From: Lachnospiraceae bacterium | GTDB lineage: Bacteria; Bacillota_A; Clostridia; Lachnospirales; Lachnospiraceae | Direction: 5' to 3' | Length of the DNA stretch: 18,020 nt | Assembly (NCBI GenBank): GCA_017540915.1 | Contig: JAFYAD010000329.1 | Location: 1 to 18,020 of the forward strand | Shown: positions 7,115 to 14,858 of the stretch, in pieces | How positions within the stretch are numbered: the stretch's first letter is position 1 | Layout of the letters: each line of letters starts with the position of its first letter | Translations under genes and position numbers: made by a program | The notes under the pieces: model-generated | The model's input: only the letters and a program-made list of their open reading frames with translations | Database searches by the model: none | Told to the model about the DNA's origin: nothing

Positions 7115-8371
7115 ATGAATCCTGTTTATGTTGTAATGATAGGTGTATGTATCATCAGCTCATTTACCATGTTTCTTCATATGAGAGACAATTCCGTTCT
7201 TTCACCGAAGTCCAAGCGATACTTTACACTGCTGTTTTTTAGCATCATTGTCGTCGCCGCATCAGAAGCCCTTGGCGACTGGATGAATATAGACGGCACC
7301 TGCCGGACAGCGCATATTATCGTAAAATGCATCGAGTTTTCCGTAATGCCTTATGTGCCTGTATTTATGTCTTTAGCGTGCAATGTCGAATGGTACTCCA
7401 AACCGGTCATCATATTGCTGCATGCCCACGCGATTTTTGAATGGCTGGCTCTCCCATTTCATCTCGTCATCAACATAGACTCCGCGGGCTTCTATCATCG
7501 CGGACCTTTATATTCCGTTTACCTTATCGCGGATGCTGCCACCTTAATATATCTGCTGATAGCGTTTTTCAGGCTTTCCGCAAAATACGGAGCCAAGAAA
7601 ACGGCAACGCTGTGGATGGTGGTGGTTGTGTTGTTTTCTGCTCTGATCCCGTCCATTATCAACGGCAAATGCCATACCTCACTTCTGGGTATCACATTAT
7701 GCGCTGTCATTCTGTATGAATACTATCAAAGCCTGATACAGCGTGAATTGTTTGAAAACCTTAAAAAACAGCAGGAGAGCATGAAGCTTTTGTTTGAGCA
7801 GACAGCGACTGCTCTTGTCAATGCGATAGACGCCAAGGACAAATACACGCACGGACACTCCGCAAGGGTAGCGGAATATTCGAGGGAGATCGCCAGGATG
7901 AGCGGTAAGAGTGCGGAAGAATGTGATGAGATCTATTTTTCTGCGCTTCTGCATGATGTAGGAAAGATAGGCATCCCCCTCAACATCATAAATAAGGACG
8001 GAAAGCTTACTGCGGAGGAATACGAGACTATCAAAAAGCACCCTGTAATAGGCGAGGAGATTCTGTCCAGCATCAGCGAATATCCATATCTCAGCGTAGC
8101 GGCGCATTACCATCACGAAAGATATGACGGCAAGGGCTATCCTGCGGGCTTAAAGGGCGAGGAGATACCCGAAATTGCGAGAATAGTGGCAGTTGCCGAC
8201 GCATACGACGCCATGACCAGCAAGCGCTGCTACAGGGATCCCCTCCCCCAGTCAAAGGTCAGGGATGAGATCGTCAATGGTGCCGGCAGCCAGTTTGACC
8301 CTGAGTTTGCGCGTGTCATGCAGCAGATTATCGACCTTGATACGGAATATGTCCTGCGTGAAAAAAAGTAA
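7115..8371 (+). CDS. Membrane-anchored HD-GYP domain protein, probable cyclic-di-GMP phosphodiesterase
   Basis: 418 residues. Residues 1 to about 205 form a hydrophobic sensor region with roughly six to seven membrane helices and no recognised ligand motif. A short coiled linker (about 205-228) leads to an HD-GYP domain (about 230-415). Key residues are intact: THGHSARVAEYS (245-256), HD at 280-281 within LLHDVGKIGIP, HHERYDGKGYP (333-343, the GYP signature) and ADAYDAMTS (361-369). HD-GYP proteins hydrolyse c-di-GMP, or related cyclic dinucleotides, with a metal cluster. No GGDEF partner is in the window. AGAAAGG lies about 11 nt before ATG 7115, a modest ribosome site. Its stop is two bases from that of purF, which converges on it. 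Confidence 0.9.
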   Translation: MNPVYVVMIGVCIISSFTMFLHMRDNSVLSPKSKRYFTLLFFSIIVVAASEALGDWMNIDGTCRTAHIIVKCIEFSVMPYVPVFMSLACNVEWYSKPVIILLHAHAIFEWLALPFHLVINIDSAGFYHRGPLYSVYLIADAATLIYLLIAFFRLSAKYGAKKTATLWMVVVVLFSALIPSIINGKCHTSLLGITLCAVILYEYYQSLIQRELFENLKKQQESMKLLFEQTATALVNAIDAKDKYTHGHSARVAEYSREIARMSGKSAEECDEIYFSALLHDVGKIGIPLNIINKDGKLTAEEYETIKKHPVIGEEILSSISEYPYLSVAAHYHHERYDGKGYPAGLKGEEIPEIARIVAVADAYDAMTSKRCYRDPLPQSKVRDEIVNGAGSQFDPEFARVMQQIIDLDTEYVLREKK

Positions 8372-8373
8372 GG

Positions 8374-9780
8374 TCAGGGAGCATGCCGCTCTCCCTCAGC
8401 TACACTGATGTTTTCAACCGGATAGCATCCGTTAAAGCATGCCTTGCACAGGGGCAGACCCTGCGCCATAACATCAAGATCGTCTATGCAAAGATACTCC
8501 AGAGAGTCCGCACCTATCCTCTCTCTTATCTGCTCTTTCGTATGTCCGCTGGCTATAAGTTCGGAGTTGTCCGGCACGTCGGTTCCATAATAACAAGGGT
8601 AGAGAAATGGCGGCGAAGAAATGCGCACATGGACTTCCTTAGCCCCGAATCTTCTCATCTCCCCGATGATATTAGCCAGAGTGGTTCCGCGCACAATGGA
8701 ATCGTCAGTTATCACAACCCTCTTATCTTTTACCACATCCTCTATGACGCGCAGCTTTATGGCAACTGCACTGGTTCTCTCCTCCTGCGTCGGTTTGATA
8801 AAAGTTCTGCCCACATAGCTGTTTTTGGCAAAGGCAAGCTCAAAGGGAATGCCCGATTCCTGCGAAAACCCTGCTGCCGCGGTAAGTCCGGAATCAGGAA
8901 CGCCTGTCACCACATCGGCATCCACCGGATACCGTCTCGCAAGTGCTTTTCCGCCCTCGATCCTCGCTCTATAGACACTGATCCCGTCGATGCGTGAGTC
9001 AAGCCTTGCAAAATATATATACTCAAAAACGCAATGCGCCTGTATCTTCGAATCCAGGATCTGCTTTGATGTGATCCCGTCCTCGGTTATGATGACCATC
9101 TCACCGGGCAGAACATCCCTGACATAATCCGCACCCACAGCCCTGAGAGCCGTGCTCTCCGAAGCGCACACATACATGTCATCCACGGATCCGAGGCATA
9201 AAGGCTTAAGCCCCCAGGGATCACGGATACATATGAGCTTGCGCGGGCTTAATATCAGCATGGCAAAGCCGCCCTTTATGAGCTTCGAAACGTTTTCAGC
9301 CGCCTCCTCTATAGACGCGGTATGCATCCTCTCCTCTGCGATCTTATATGCTATCACCTCAGAGTCGGCGTTTCCGTTGAAGACCGCCCCCTCACTGACA
9401 AGCTCATCTCTTATGGAATCCGCATTGATGATATTCCCGTTATGAGCCAGGGCAATGGTACCCTTGGCATAATTCAAAAACACGGGCTGTGCGTTTTCCT
9501 TTGTGCTGCCGCCGGCTGTGGAGTATCTCACATGACCGATACCTATGTTTCCCTTCAGCTTATCCAGCAGATCCTTGTGAAACACCTCGTTCACAAGCCC
9601 CATATCCTTATGTGCACATATATTGCCGATAGGGCCGCAGGTATCACACACAACGATTCCCGCCGACTCCTGTCCTCTGTGCTGCAGGGCTGTAAGCCCG
9701 TAATAAATATACTGTGCGGCATTTATGTTTTTGGTGGAATATATACCGAAAACACCGCATTCCTCATGAATTCCGCCCAT
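8374..9780 (-). CDS. purF: Amidophosphoribosyltransferase (glutamine PRPP amidotransferase)
   Basis: 468 residues. It transfers the glutamine amide to PRPP in the first committed step of purine synthesis. The glutaminase half starts with a short propeptide MGGIHEE before the Ntn nucleophile Cys8 (CGVFGIY), followed by LQHRGQESAG. The transferase half carries the PRPP loop VVITDDSIVRGTT. Cysteines in AHCVFEYIYFARLDS, FLYPCYYGTD and LCKACFNGCYP match the [4Fe-4S] ligands of the Bacillus-type enzyme, so this is the oxygen-sensitive class. ATG at 9780 is preceded by AGGAGA; a longer reading frame back to GTG 9876 runs through the leader hairpin and is not credible. It stands alone with its own promoter and attenuator-like leader, not in a visible pur operon, which suggests control by glutamine supply. 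Confidence 0.96.
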   Translation of the reverse strand: MGGIHEECGVFGIYSTKNINAAQYIYYGLTALQHRGQESAGIVVCDTCGPIGNICAHKDMGLVNEVFHKDLLDKLKGNIGIGHVRYSTAGGSTKENAQPVFLNYAKGTIALAHNGNIINADSIRDELVSEGAVFNGNADSEVIAYKIAEERMHTASIEEAAENVSKLIKGGFAMLILSPRKLICIRDPWGLKPLCLGSVDDMYVCASESTALRAVGADYVRDVLPGEMVIITEDGITSKQILDSKIQAHCVFEYIYFARLDSRIDGISVYRARIEGGKALARRYPVDADVVTGVPDSGLTAAAGFSQESGIPFELAFAKNSYVGRTFIKPTQEERTSAVAIKLRVIEDVVKDKRVVITDDSIVRGTTLANIIGEMRRFGAKEVHVRISSPPFLYPCYYGTDVPDNSELIASGHTKEQIRERIGADSLEYLCIDDLDVMAQGLPLCKACFNGCYPVENISVAEGERHAP

Positions 9781-9830
9781 GATGTCTCCTATCTTCAAAC
9801 TGTCATTATCGAGAAGGCTCGTTGTCACAC

Positions 9831-9867
9831 AAAAAAGGTGCCCTGAACACACGTCCAAAGCACCTTT
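9831..9867 (-). terminator. Leader attenuator hairpin of purF
   Basis: AAAGGTGC (9867-9860) pairs with GCACCTTT (9841-9834), with an inner GGAC/GTTC stem (G-U pair) and a GTGT loop, and the T tract ends at 9831. It starts about 12 nt after the predicted +1, as in glnA. The 5' half is identical to that of glnA over 21 nt (9872-9852). The 3' half differs but keeps the pairing, i.e. it shows compensating change. Confidence 0.85.
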
Positions 9868-9884
9868 GCTCTCCACGGTCTGTA

Positions 9885-9913
9885 ATTGTAAGTTCTTACC
9901 CCCGGTTTGTCAA
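9885..9913 (-). promoter_or_regulatory. Sigma-A promoter of purF
   Basis: TTGACA (9913-9908), a 17-nt spacer, and TACAAT (9890-9885). The conserved ACC at the predicted +1 (9879) is five bases after the -10, the same spacing as in glnA. The spacer sequences of the two promoters differ. Confidence 0.85.
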
Positions 9914-9976
9914 CAAAAAAATTAAACCTTTTTGCCTCAACTACCCAATAGACTATGAATAGTAACCGAACAATTA

Positions 9977-11044
9977 TTATCGATAAATCTCGTATGGAAG
10001 GTCTGATGAGAAACTGTTTTTAAGTCCCTCCGTTATGGTGACTGATCCGTCGCTCTCCACCAGGATGCAGTCAAACATACTCTTATGTTCGCTCCAGCAC
10101 TGAAGAGCCTTTTCTTTACCCATGACAAAGAGCGCTGTGGACAATCCATCCGCCAGGCATCCGTCACCGGATATAATGCTGACGCTGATAAGGCCGCTGT
10201 CAGCAGGACTTCCTGTCTTCGGGTCTATGATGTGATGATATCTCACACCGTCCTTTTCAAAAAAGCGCTCATATCCTCCGCTGGTAATGACCGATTTATC
10301 GGACACTTCCACGACACCGATATATTCAGCATTTTTTAAAGCTTTTATCTTTTTATCCGTATCGGGATTTTCAATGGCGACCTTCCATGGTCTTCCGTCA
10401 GGTTTTGTGCCGCATGCCGCAACATTGCCTCCCAGAGACACGATCCCGGAGCTTATGCCTTCCTCCCTGAATATTTCCATCAATCTGTCGGAGGTGTATC
10501 CTTTTGCTATACCGCCGAGACCAATCTCAAAGTTTTCCGGCATTTGTATGAGAACTTCCTTTTCATCCGGTATTTCCCCGGCGCTTCCGACCACGATCCT
10601 GTCCTGACCTGTGTTTTCCAACAAAGCTTCAATAGCGTCCCTGTCCGGGATTCTGTATTCACCGGATGTAAATCCCCACTCTTTTACAATTGGGTAAACC
10701 GTTATGTCAAAGGCGCCGTCCGTAATCGTCGAAACCTCCCTTGCGCGGCTGATAATATCAGCGGTATCGGCGGAGACCTTCATGGTTTTTTCTCTGTTCA
10801 GACCGGATATCTCGCTCTTCGGATCCTGTGCGTCGAAAAGCTTCTCCAGTCTTTCTATCTCCTGTACACATCGCTCTACCGCTTCGTCAGCATTCTCACC
10901 GTATGCCCGGATATTCATAAAGGTATCCATGGCAAAGATATCCTTTGAAACTTCCGGTGATCCGGCAGCACATGCAGAAAGCAGTATACTGAAACATACC
11001 GTCAACAGCACAGCCCAATATTTTTTCCTTTTTATCACAGACAT
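9977..11044 (-). CDS. apbE: FAD:protein FMN transferase, ApbE-type lipoprotein
   Basis: 355 residues. It attaches FMN covalently to Thr of partner flavoproteins such as NqrC/RnfG-type subunits, on the outer face of the membrane. The N-terminus has a basic stretch, a hydrophobic core and the lipobox LSAC with Cys25, so it should be a lipid-anchored exported protein. ApbE motifs include FAMDTFMNIRAYG, GAFDITVYP, GLGGIAKGYTSDRL, SLGGNVAACG and HHIIDPKTGSPA, with a Mg-binding region DGLSTALFVMG near the C-terminus. No FMN-binding target is encoded in the window, so its client is unknown. ATG 11044 is preceded by AGAGG (weak); a TTG immediately before it is the less likely start. The upstream 320 bp holds repeats with promoter-like -10 boxes and a CTGCC/GGCAG hairpin (11068-11081). 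Confidence 0.94.
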   Translation of the reverse strand: MSVIKRKKYWAVLLTVCFSILLSACAAGSPEVSKDIFAMDTFMNIRAYGENADEAVERCVQEIERLEKLFDAQDPKSEISGLNREKTMKVSADTADIISRAREVSTITDGAFDITVYPIVKEWGFTSGEYRIPDRDAIEALLENTGQDRIVVGSAGEIPDEKEVLIQMPENFEIGLGGIAKGYTSDRLMEIFREEGISSGIVSLGGNVAACGTKPDGRPWKVAIENPDTDKKIKALKNAEYIGVVEVSDKSVITSGGYERFFEKDGVRYHHIIDPKTGSPADSGLISVSIISGDGCLADGLSTALFVMGKEKALQCWSEHKSMFDCILVESDGSVTITEGLKNSFSSDLPYEIYR

Positions 11045-11114
11045 CAAACCTCTGCCCCTATCTGATCCTGCCGTCCGGCAGCTTAAAATGACCTGTTATC
11101 ATCTCCACAACAAC

Positions 11115-11163
11115 ATCTAAACTCAATCTGCGCCTTCGGCTTGATTTCGTTAAGATTATACCA
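11115..11163 (-). repeat. 49-bp direct repeat, copy 1, with extended -10
   Basis: Identical to copy 2 (11229-11277) except for one base. On the minus strand it begins TGGTATAATCTTAACGAAA, i.e. an extended -10 (TGG before TATAAT at 11160-11155), and contains AAGCCGAAGGC, a tiny GCC/GGC hairpin. It lies about 110 bp upstream of apbE and may supply its promoter, although no good -35 is seen. A 60-codon minus-strand frame across 11058-11240 is a by-product of the repeats, not a credible gene. Confidence 0.8.
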
Positions 11164-11169
11164 CATCCG

Positions 11170-11216
11170 ATGTCACTAAATTCAGCATTCACTTCGTTCG
11201 GCTTCATTAAGTGATC
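11170..11216 (-). repeat. Degenerate third copy of the apbE-upstream repeat
   Basis: On the minus strand this stretch reads CTTAATGAAGCCGAACGAAG and then ends TGAATTTAGTG. It aligns with the other copies through CTTAA, AAGCCGAA and TGA-TTTAG but has small gaps and lacks the TATAAT. It lies between the two good copies, so the intergenic region is a three-unit array. Confidence 0.5.
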
Positions 11217-11228
11217 CTGTATAGGTAA

Positions 11229-11277
11229 ATCTAAACTCAATCTGCGCCTTCGGCTTGGTTTCGTTAAGATTATACCA
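11229..11277 (-). repeat. 49-bp direct repeat, copy 2, with extended -10
   Basis: Second near-perfect copy, 114 bp from copy 1, with TGGTATAAT on the minus strand (TATAAT at 11274-11269). It lies about 30 bp from the plus-strand promoter of the FN3-like gene, so it could be a distal apbE promoter or part of a dispersed repeat family. Confidence 0.8.
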
Positions 11278-11306
11278 TAACGAAGAAAATGTAAGTTTAT
11301 TTTTTG

Positions 11307-11335
11307 TTTACATATTCCGATAATCGTTTTATACT
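11307..11335 (+). promoter_or_regulatory. Sigma-A promoter of the FN3-like secreted protein gene
   Basis: TTTACA (11307-11312), a 17-nt spacer, and TATACT (11330-11335). The predicted start near 11342 gives a leader of about 24 nt containing GGAGG. Confidence 0.7.
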
Positions 11336-11365
11336 ATAGCATATTTTAACTGGAGGACTAAGGCT

Positions 11366-12472
11366 ATGAACAGAACACGAAAAACACAGCTTGGATTTGC
11401 AGGCATTATCTTCCTGTCAGCTTTACTTATTTTTTCGGTGCTATCACTCAACACCGTACAGGCAGGTGAATATCCCCTCATCCGCACCAAAGGGAAGCTC
11501 ACGACATCCACTTCATATAAGATCACTTTGAAAAAATATAAAAACGTCACCCACTGGAAGATCCGCATGGCGTCTGTTGACGAAGACGGATTTCAGGGAG
11601 ATTACGAAACCGTAAGGAAACTTAAGGTTTCCAAAAAGACTTACACCATAGAGAACCTTCAGCCGGATACAAACTACTATTTTGAGATCACGGGTTGCGT
11701 AAAAAAGAACGGGAAGCTGAAAAGCGTGATCTATGATTATCTTTACTGCTTTACCGGAATGTCAAATGTATGTTGGGATGATTATGCCGCATCGGACGCA
11801 CCATGTTCGCCCGAGAGTATCACACTCTGGTACGGTTGCTACGACGACGGTCTGCCGGTAAGCGGCATTGAACTCTACCGCAGGAATGAGGATTCCGATC
11901 AGTGGGATATGCTGACAACCTTAGGCACAGACGGATATTCATACGATGATAAGACTGTGGAAGCAGGCAAAAGTTATTATTACCGTCTCAGAGCATACGG
12001 AACATATAACGGTGAAACCCTTTACTCTCCATACTCGGAGGAATTGCTCCTCTCAGCCGTAAATCAGTCCGGCACCTTTTCTTCTACACTTATAAGCCAT
12101 ACAAAGAACACTCTTGTCATCAAAATGGACAGCGAGCAATACAACGGTGTCCTCACTCTGAACTCAAGATATGACGTTGGAATAGGCGAGGATATCTCAC
12201 AGTTTGATGATTATGAAGATATCCCCCTCAGGATAGCCGCCATGAGCAGCGACGGAGAAACCTGGACAAAACTCACCAATTCTGACTCAGTCACCTTAAA
12301 CGGGGGCGAGAGTGTTTATCTGAGGCTCAAGCCTTTGAAAAAAGGCACCGACATCTCAAAAGGCACCGTTATAGGCGGCTATTGTGTATATTATAACGGT
12401 CTTCCCTGCTCATTCTACATGACCATCGGATCTACCGGTGATACATGGCCAAATGCCGAGATGATACATTAA
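11366..12472 (+). CDS. Secreted protein with fibronectin type III-like domains, function unknown
   Basis: 368 residues. An N-terminal signal peptide is clear: basic start MNRTRK, hydrophobic stretch 9-30, and a likely cleavage site VQA-GE after residue 33. Two FN3-like segments follow. The first spans about 45-130 and contains YTIENLQPDTNYYFEITG. The second spans about 150-230 and contains SYYYRLRAYGTYNGETLYSPYS. Residues about 235-368 look like a separate beta-rich domain, rich in Ser, Thr, Gly and Asp. No catalytic motif, LPXTG, transmembrane anchor or S-layer homology repeat is seen, so it is probably released or held non-covalently at the surface. ATG 11366 has GGAGG nine bases upstream. 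It converges on the HAD gene with 12 bp between stops and no visible terminator. Roles in adhesion or carbohydrate contact are possible but unsupported. Confidence 0.8.
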   Translation: MNRTRKTQLGFAGIIFLSALLIFSVLSLNTVQAGEYPLIRTKGKLTTSTSYKITLKKYKNVTHWKIRMASVDEDGFQGDYETVRKLKVSKKTYTIENLQPDTNYYFEITGCVKKNGKLKSVIYDYLYCFTGMSNVCWDDYAASDAPCSPESITLWYGCYDDGLPVSGIELYRRNEDSDQWDMLTTLGTDGYSYDDKTVEAGKSYYYRLRAYGTYNGETLYSPYSEELLLSAVNQSGTFSSTLISHTKNTLVIKMDSEQYNGVLTLNSRYDVGIGEDISQFDDYEDIPLRIAAMSSDGETWTKLTNSDSVTLNGGESVYLRLKPLKKGTDISKGTVIGGYCVYYNGLPCSFYMTIGSTGDTWPNAEMIH

Positions 12473-12484
12473 GTCCTATAAACA

Positions 12485-13129
12485 TCACAGTAATTTCAAA
12501 ATATCCCGGGGTGATCCTGCTATGTAGGTTGCCCCGGCTTTTTCTAATTCGTCCCTGCTGCCATAGCCGTATAATACACCCACACTGTCCAGCCCGAGCT
12601 CCACAGCGGAATCAACATCAAAATGCCTGTCTCCCACCATAAGCGCAGTTTTCGGATCATCTATATGGCAGCTCTTAAGTGCATGCTGTATAACCTCAGT
12701 CTTTGTCTTGATCTCTTTATCATTCGTGCATGCCACAAAATCAAAGTATTTTTTCAGGTCAAAATGATCCAGTACGATATCCGCGCCTCTTGCAAGCTTG
12801 GATGTGGCCACTATCAGAAAAAGCTCCTTTTTCTTTAACTCTTCCAGAAGCTCGATGACTCCGGGATAAACATTACATTCCGTAATGCCTCCCATGTTGA
12901 AATAATATTCCCTGAAAAATGATATTCCCTTCTGTATATCTTCCCCTGTGTAACCCAACATATTACCGAAGGATTCTTCCAGCGGAGGGCCTATAAATCT
13001 TTCCAGTGTTGATCTGTCCTCAACCTCACCGCCCATCTTTTTGATGGCATACTCAAATCCGTTTTTGATCCCCGGACCGGATTCGGTCAGTGTTCCGTCC
13101 AGATCGAACAAGATGTACCTGTAGCTCAT
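12485..13129 (-). CDS. HAD-superfamily phosphatase, phosphoglycolate phosphatase-like
   Basis: 214 residues, typical for the PGP/Gph/PpaX group. Motif I is FDLDGTLTES with nucleophile D9 and acid D11. A helical cap follows (about 16-83). Motif II is VATSK (107-111). A lysine-rich stretch KTKTE (141-145) supplies motif III, and motif IV is MVGDRHFDVDSA (164-175). The substrate cannot be told from sequence: phosphoglycolate, pyrophosphate, nucleotide or sugar phosphates are all possible in this group. ATG 13129 has only a weak AAAGGA upstream at long spacing. The 109 bp between it and the aminopeptidase stop show no clear promoter or terminator, so readthrough from the upstream genes is possible. 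Confidence 0.88.
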   Translation of the reverse strand: MSYRYILFDLDGTLTESGPGIKNGFEYAIKKMGGEVEDRSTLERFIGPPLEESFGNMLGYTGEDIQKGISFFREYYFNMGGITECNVYPGVIELLEELKKKELFLIVATSKLARGADIVLDHFDLKKYFDFVACTNDKEIKTKTEVIQHALKSCHIDDPKTALMVGDRHFDVDSAVELGLDSVGVLYGYGSRDELEKAGATYIAGSPRDILKLL

Positions 13130-13238
13130 CTTCTAATAATCCTTTCCCTGTTATTCCGGTCTTGCATAAACTAATTCTGTATTATTCCGATTAACAGCCT
13201 GAATTCCGATACACCCGACTAACGAGCTAAATCAGACT

Positions 13239-14537
13239 TCATTTTCCGTAAAATTTCTTTGTAAGTTCTATAAGATACTGAGTATCATATGTTCCCGCCG
13301 TCTCATAAGAAGAGTGCATGGCGAGCTGCGGAAGCCCGATATCCACCGTGCTCACGGAAACATGACGATTGCTCAGGTTTCCCAGTGTTGAACCGCCGGC
13401 AATGTCTGACCTGTTGGCATAGGTCTGGACCGGAATATCCGCGTCCTTACACAGTTTTTTCAGCACTGCCTCCGAGCGGGCATCCGTAGTGTATTTCTGA
13501 TTTGCATTGTATTTTATCACTATGCCTTTATTCAGCTCAGGTCTGTTGGTGGGATCTGCATACTCAGGATGATTGGGATGAACCGCATGTGCATTGTCCG
13601 CAGATATCATGAAGCTGTCAGCCAGCACACTGCTCAGATCATCTTCAATCGCAGACGCTATGCGCTCCAGCACATCTCTTAAAAATGTGGAATCCGCCCC
13701 CTGTTTTGTAAGACTTCCCACTTCCTCATTATCAAAAACACAGACCACCGGTATGCCTGAAGTCTCTTCATCTCCACTTTCCGCAAAGCCCTTCACAAGC
13801 CCGAAAACACACTGCAGATCATCAAGCGAACGGGATGCGATCATCTCATTATATGCGCCGATAAACGTTCCCTTAACCCTGTTGTAAAGGCAGAGATCCG
13901 CTCCCAATATACTCTCCTCGTCAACTCCCAGATCATCCGCTATCAACTCAATAACCTTAGCTTCATCATCCTGCGATCCTCCGGACGCAAACACAGGTCT
14001 CATGTCTTTTGCGGGATCAAGCTTAAATCCGTCATTTGCATCCCTGTTCATATGGATCGCAACGCTCGGTATTATCAGAAGATCGCGGTCGATATTGACA
14101 AGCTTCTCCTCGAGTTTGCCACCTACGTCCACAAAAACCCGCCCGGCTACGGACAATGGCCTGTCCATCCAGGTGGACATCAGCATACCGCCGTATTTTT
14201 CCACATTCAAAACCCTGTACATTGAATCCACGTTAATCTCCGCATTGGGTTTGATCCTGAATGTCGGCGAATCGCTGTGTGCCGCACATATCCTGAACCC
14301 GTTAAGATATGATCCCGGTTTTCTCTCATATAACGCCGGGATTCTGAATGCGATAAGAGACGAGGAATTGCGGGTAACCTAGAATTTTCCGCCGGGGTAA
14401 AGCTCCCACTTTTCGTTTTCTTTCAGTTCAGTATATTCCTCAAGCTCTTTTTTTATATTCCCGATCACATGAAAACAGGATGGTGATCTGTCGATAAAAT
14501 CCAGTAGTTTTTGCGCTGTTTCCTGCAGTTTGTTCAT
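13239..14537 (-). pseudogene. apeB: M18 aspartyl aminopeptidase-like gene interrupted by an in-frame amber codon
   Basis: The frame from ATG 14537 to TGA 13239 is 432 codons, the length of intact M18 aminopeptidases, with one break: TAG at 14381-14379, codon 53. The segment before it ends WELYPGGKF and the segment after begins VTRNSSSLIAF. In the family this reads GGKY(Y/F)VTRN, so the amber replaces what should be a Tyr codon (TAT/TAC to TAG). All later motifs are intact: AAHSDSP, YGGMLMSTWMDRPLSVAGR, FDNEEVGS, SADNAHAVHPNHPEY, GGSTLGN and MHSSYE. Restart at ATG 14231 would lose AHSDSP with its metal-binding His, so that fragment should be inactive. No frameshift or second stop exists, so this is a very recent nonsense mutation, a sequence error, or a readthrough case. 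The start lies 4 bp after the preceding gene's stop. Confidence 0.88.
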
Positions 14538-14541
14538 TTTC

Positions 14542-14829
14542 TCAAAGTCCTTTCATCAACATCTCGTTGTATTTTTCGTTGGCCTCTTCGCTCTGTTTTT
14601 TCTTTTTCCATGCCTCGATCTCACTGCATATAGCCAAGGCCTCGTCCACCATGATCTCAGCTGTTTTGGGTTTCACATAGTGAAGATAAGCATCCATTCT
14701 GTGCATGGCTTTCGGGCTTCCCAGCATTTTGGCAATCTCGTATCCGAGTTCTTCCGGGAAACCCAGCTCCTTGACTGACTTTATTAGCTCATTTTTTGCA
14801 TTGATCCATTCTCTCTGATCTGCTGTCAT
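14542..14829 (-). CDS. Small conserved-looking hypothetical protein
   Basis: 95 residues, charged, predicted alpha-helical and soluble. The region ELGFPEELGYEIAKMLGSPKAMHRM (about 27-51) is followed by YLHYVKPKTAEIMVDEALAI and a Lys/Glu-rich tail. I do not recognise a named family with certainty, though the pattern resembles small hypothetical proteins common in Clostridia. No Cys or metal motif is visible apart from one Cys. ATG 14829 is chosen because GGAG lies about 5 nt upstream; the longer frame from 14847 lacks a ribosome site. It sits 29 bp after the GH43 gene and 4 bp before the M18 gene, so the three form an apparent operon and this gene may be translationally coupled to the aminopeptidase. 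Confidence 0.75.
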   Translation of the reverse strand: MTADQREWINAKNELIKSVKELGFPEELGYEIAKMLGSPKAMHRMDAYLHYVKPKTAEIMVDEALAICSEIEAWKKKKQSEEANEKYNEMLMKGL

Positions 14830-14858
14830 AACATCTCCATACATCATAAAAACGGCTT

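Noticed and set aside
9877..9976. Terminator for apbE in the purF upstream region
   Set aside because: Only AT-rich stretches and a short CTAT/ATAG pair are seen, with no stable stem followed by T.
11058..11240. 60-codon minus-strand ORF rich in Arg and Lys upstream of apbE
   Set aside because: It is built from the repeat units, has no ribosome site, and its SRRRRLSLD stretch is just the repeat read in one frame.
13130..13238. Promoter or terminator between the M18 gene and the HAD gene
   Set aside because: No hexamer pair at proper spacing and no stable hairpin with a T tract could be found.
14232..14537. Frameshift as the cause of the short M18 frame
   Set aside because: The N-terminal and C-terminal parts are in the same frame; the only lesion is the TAG codon.
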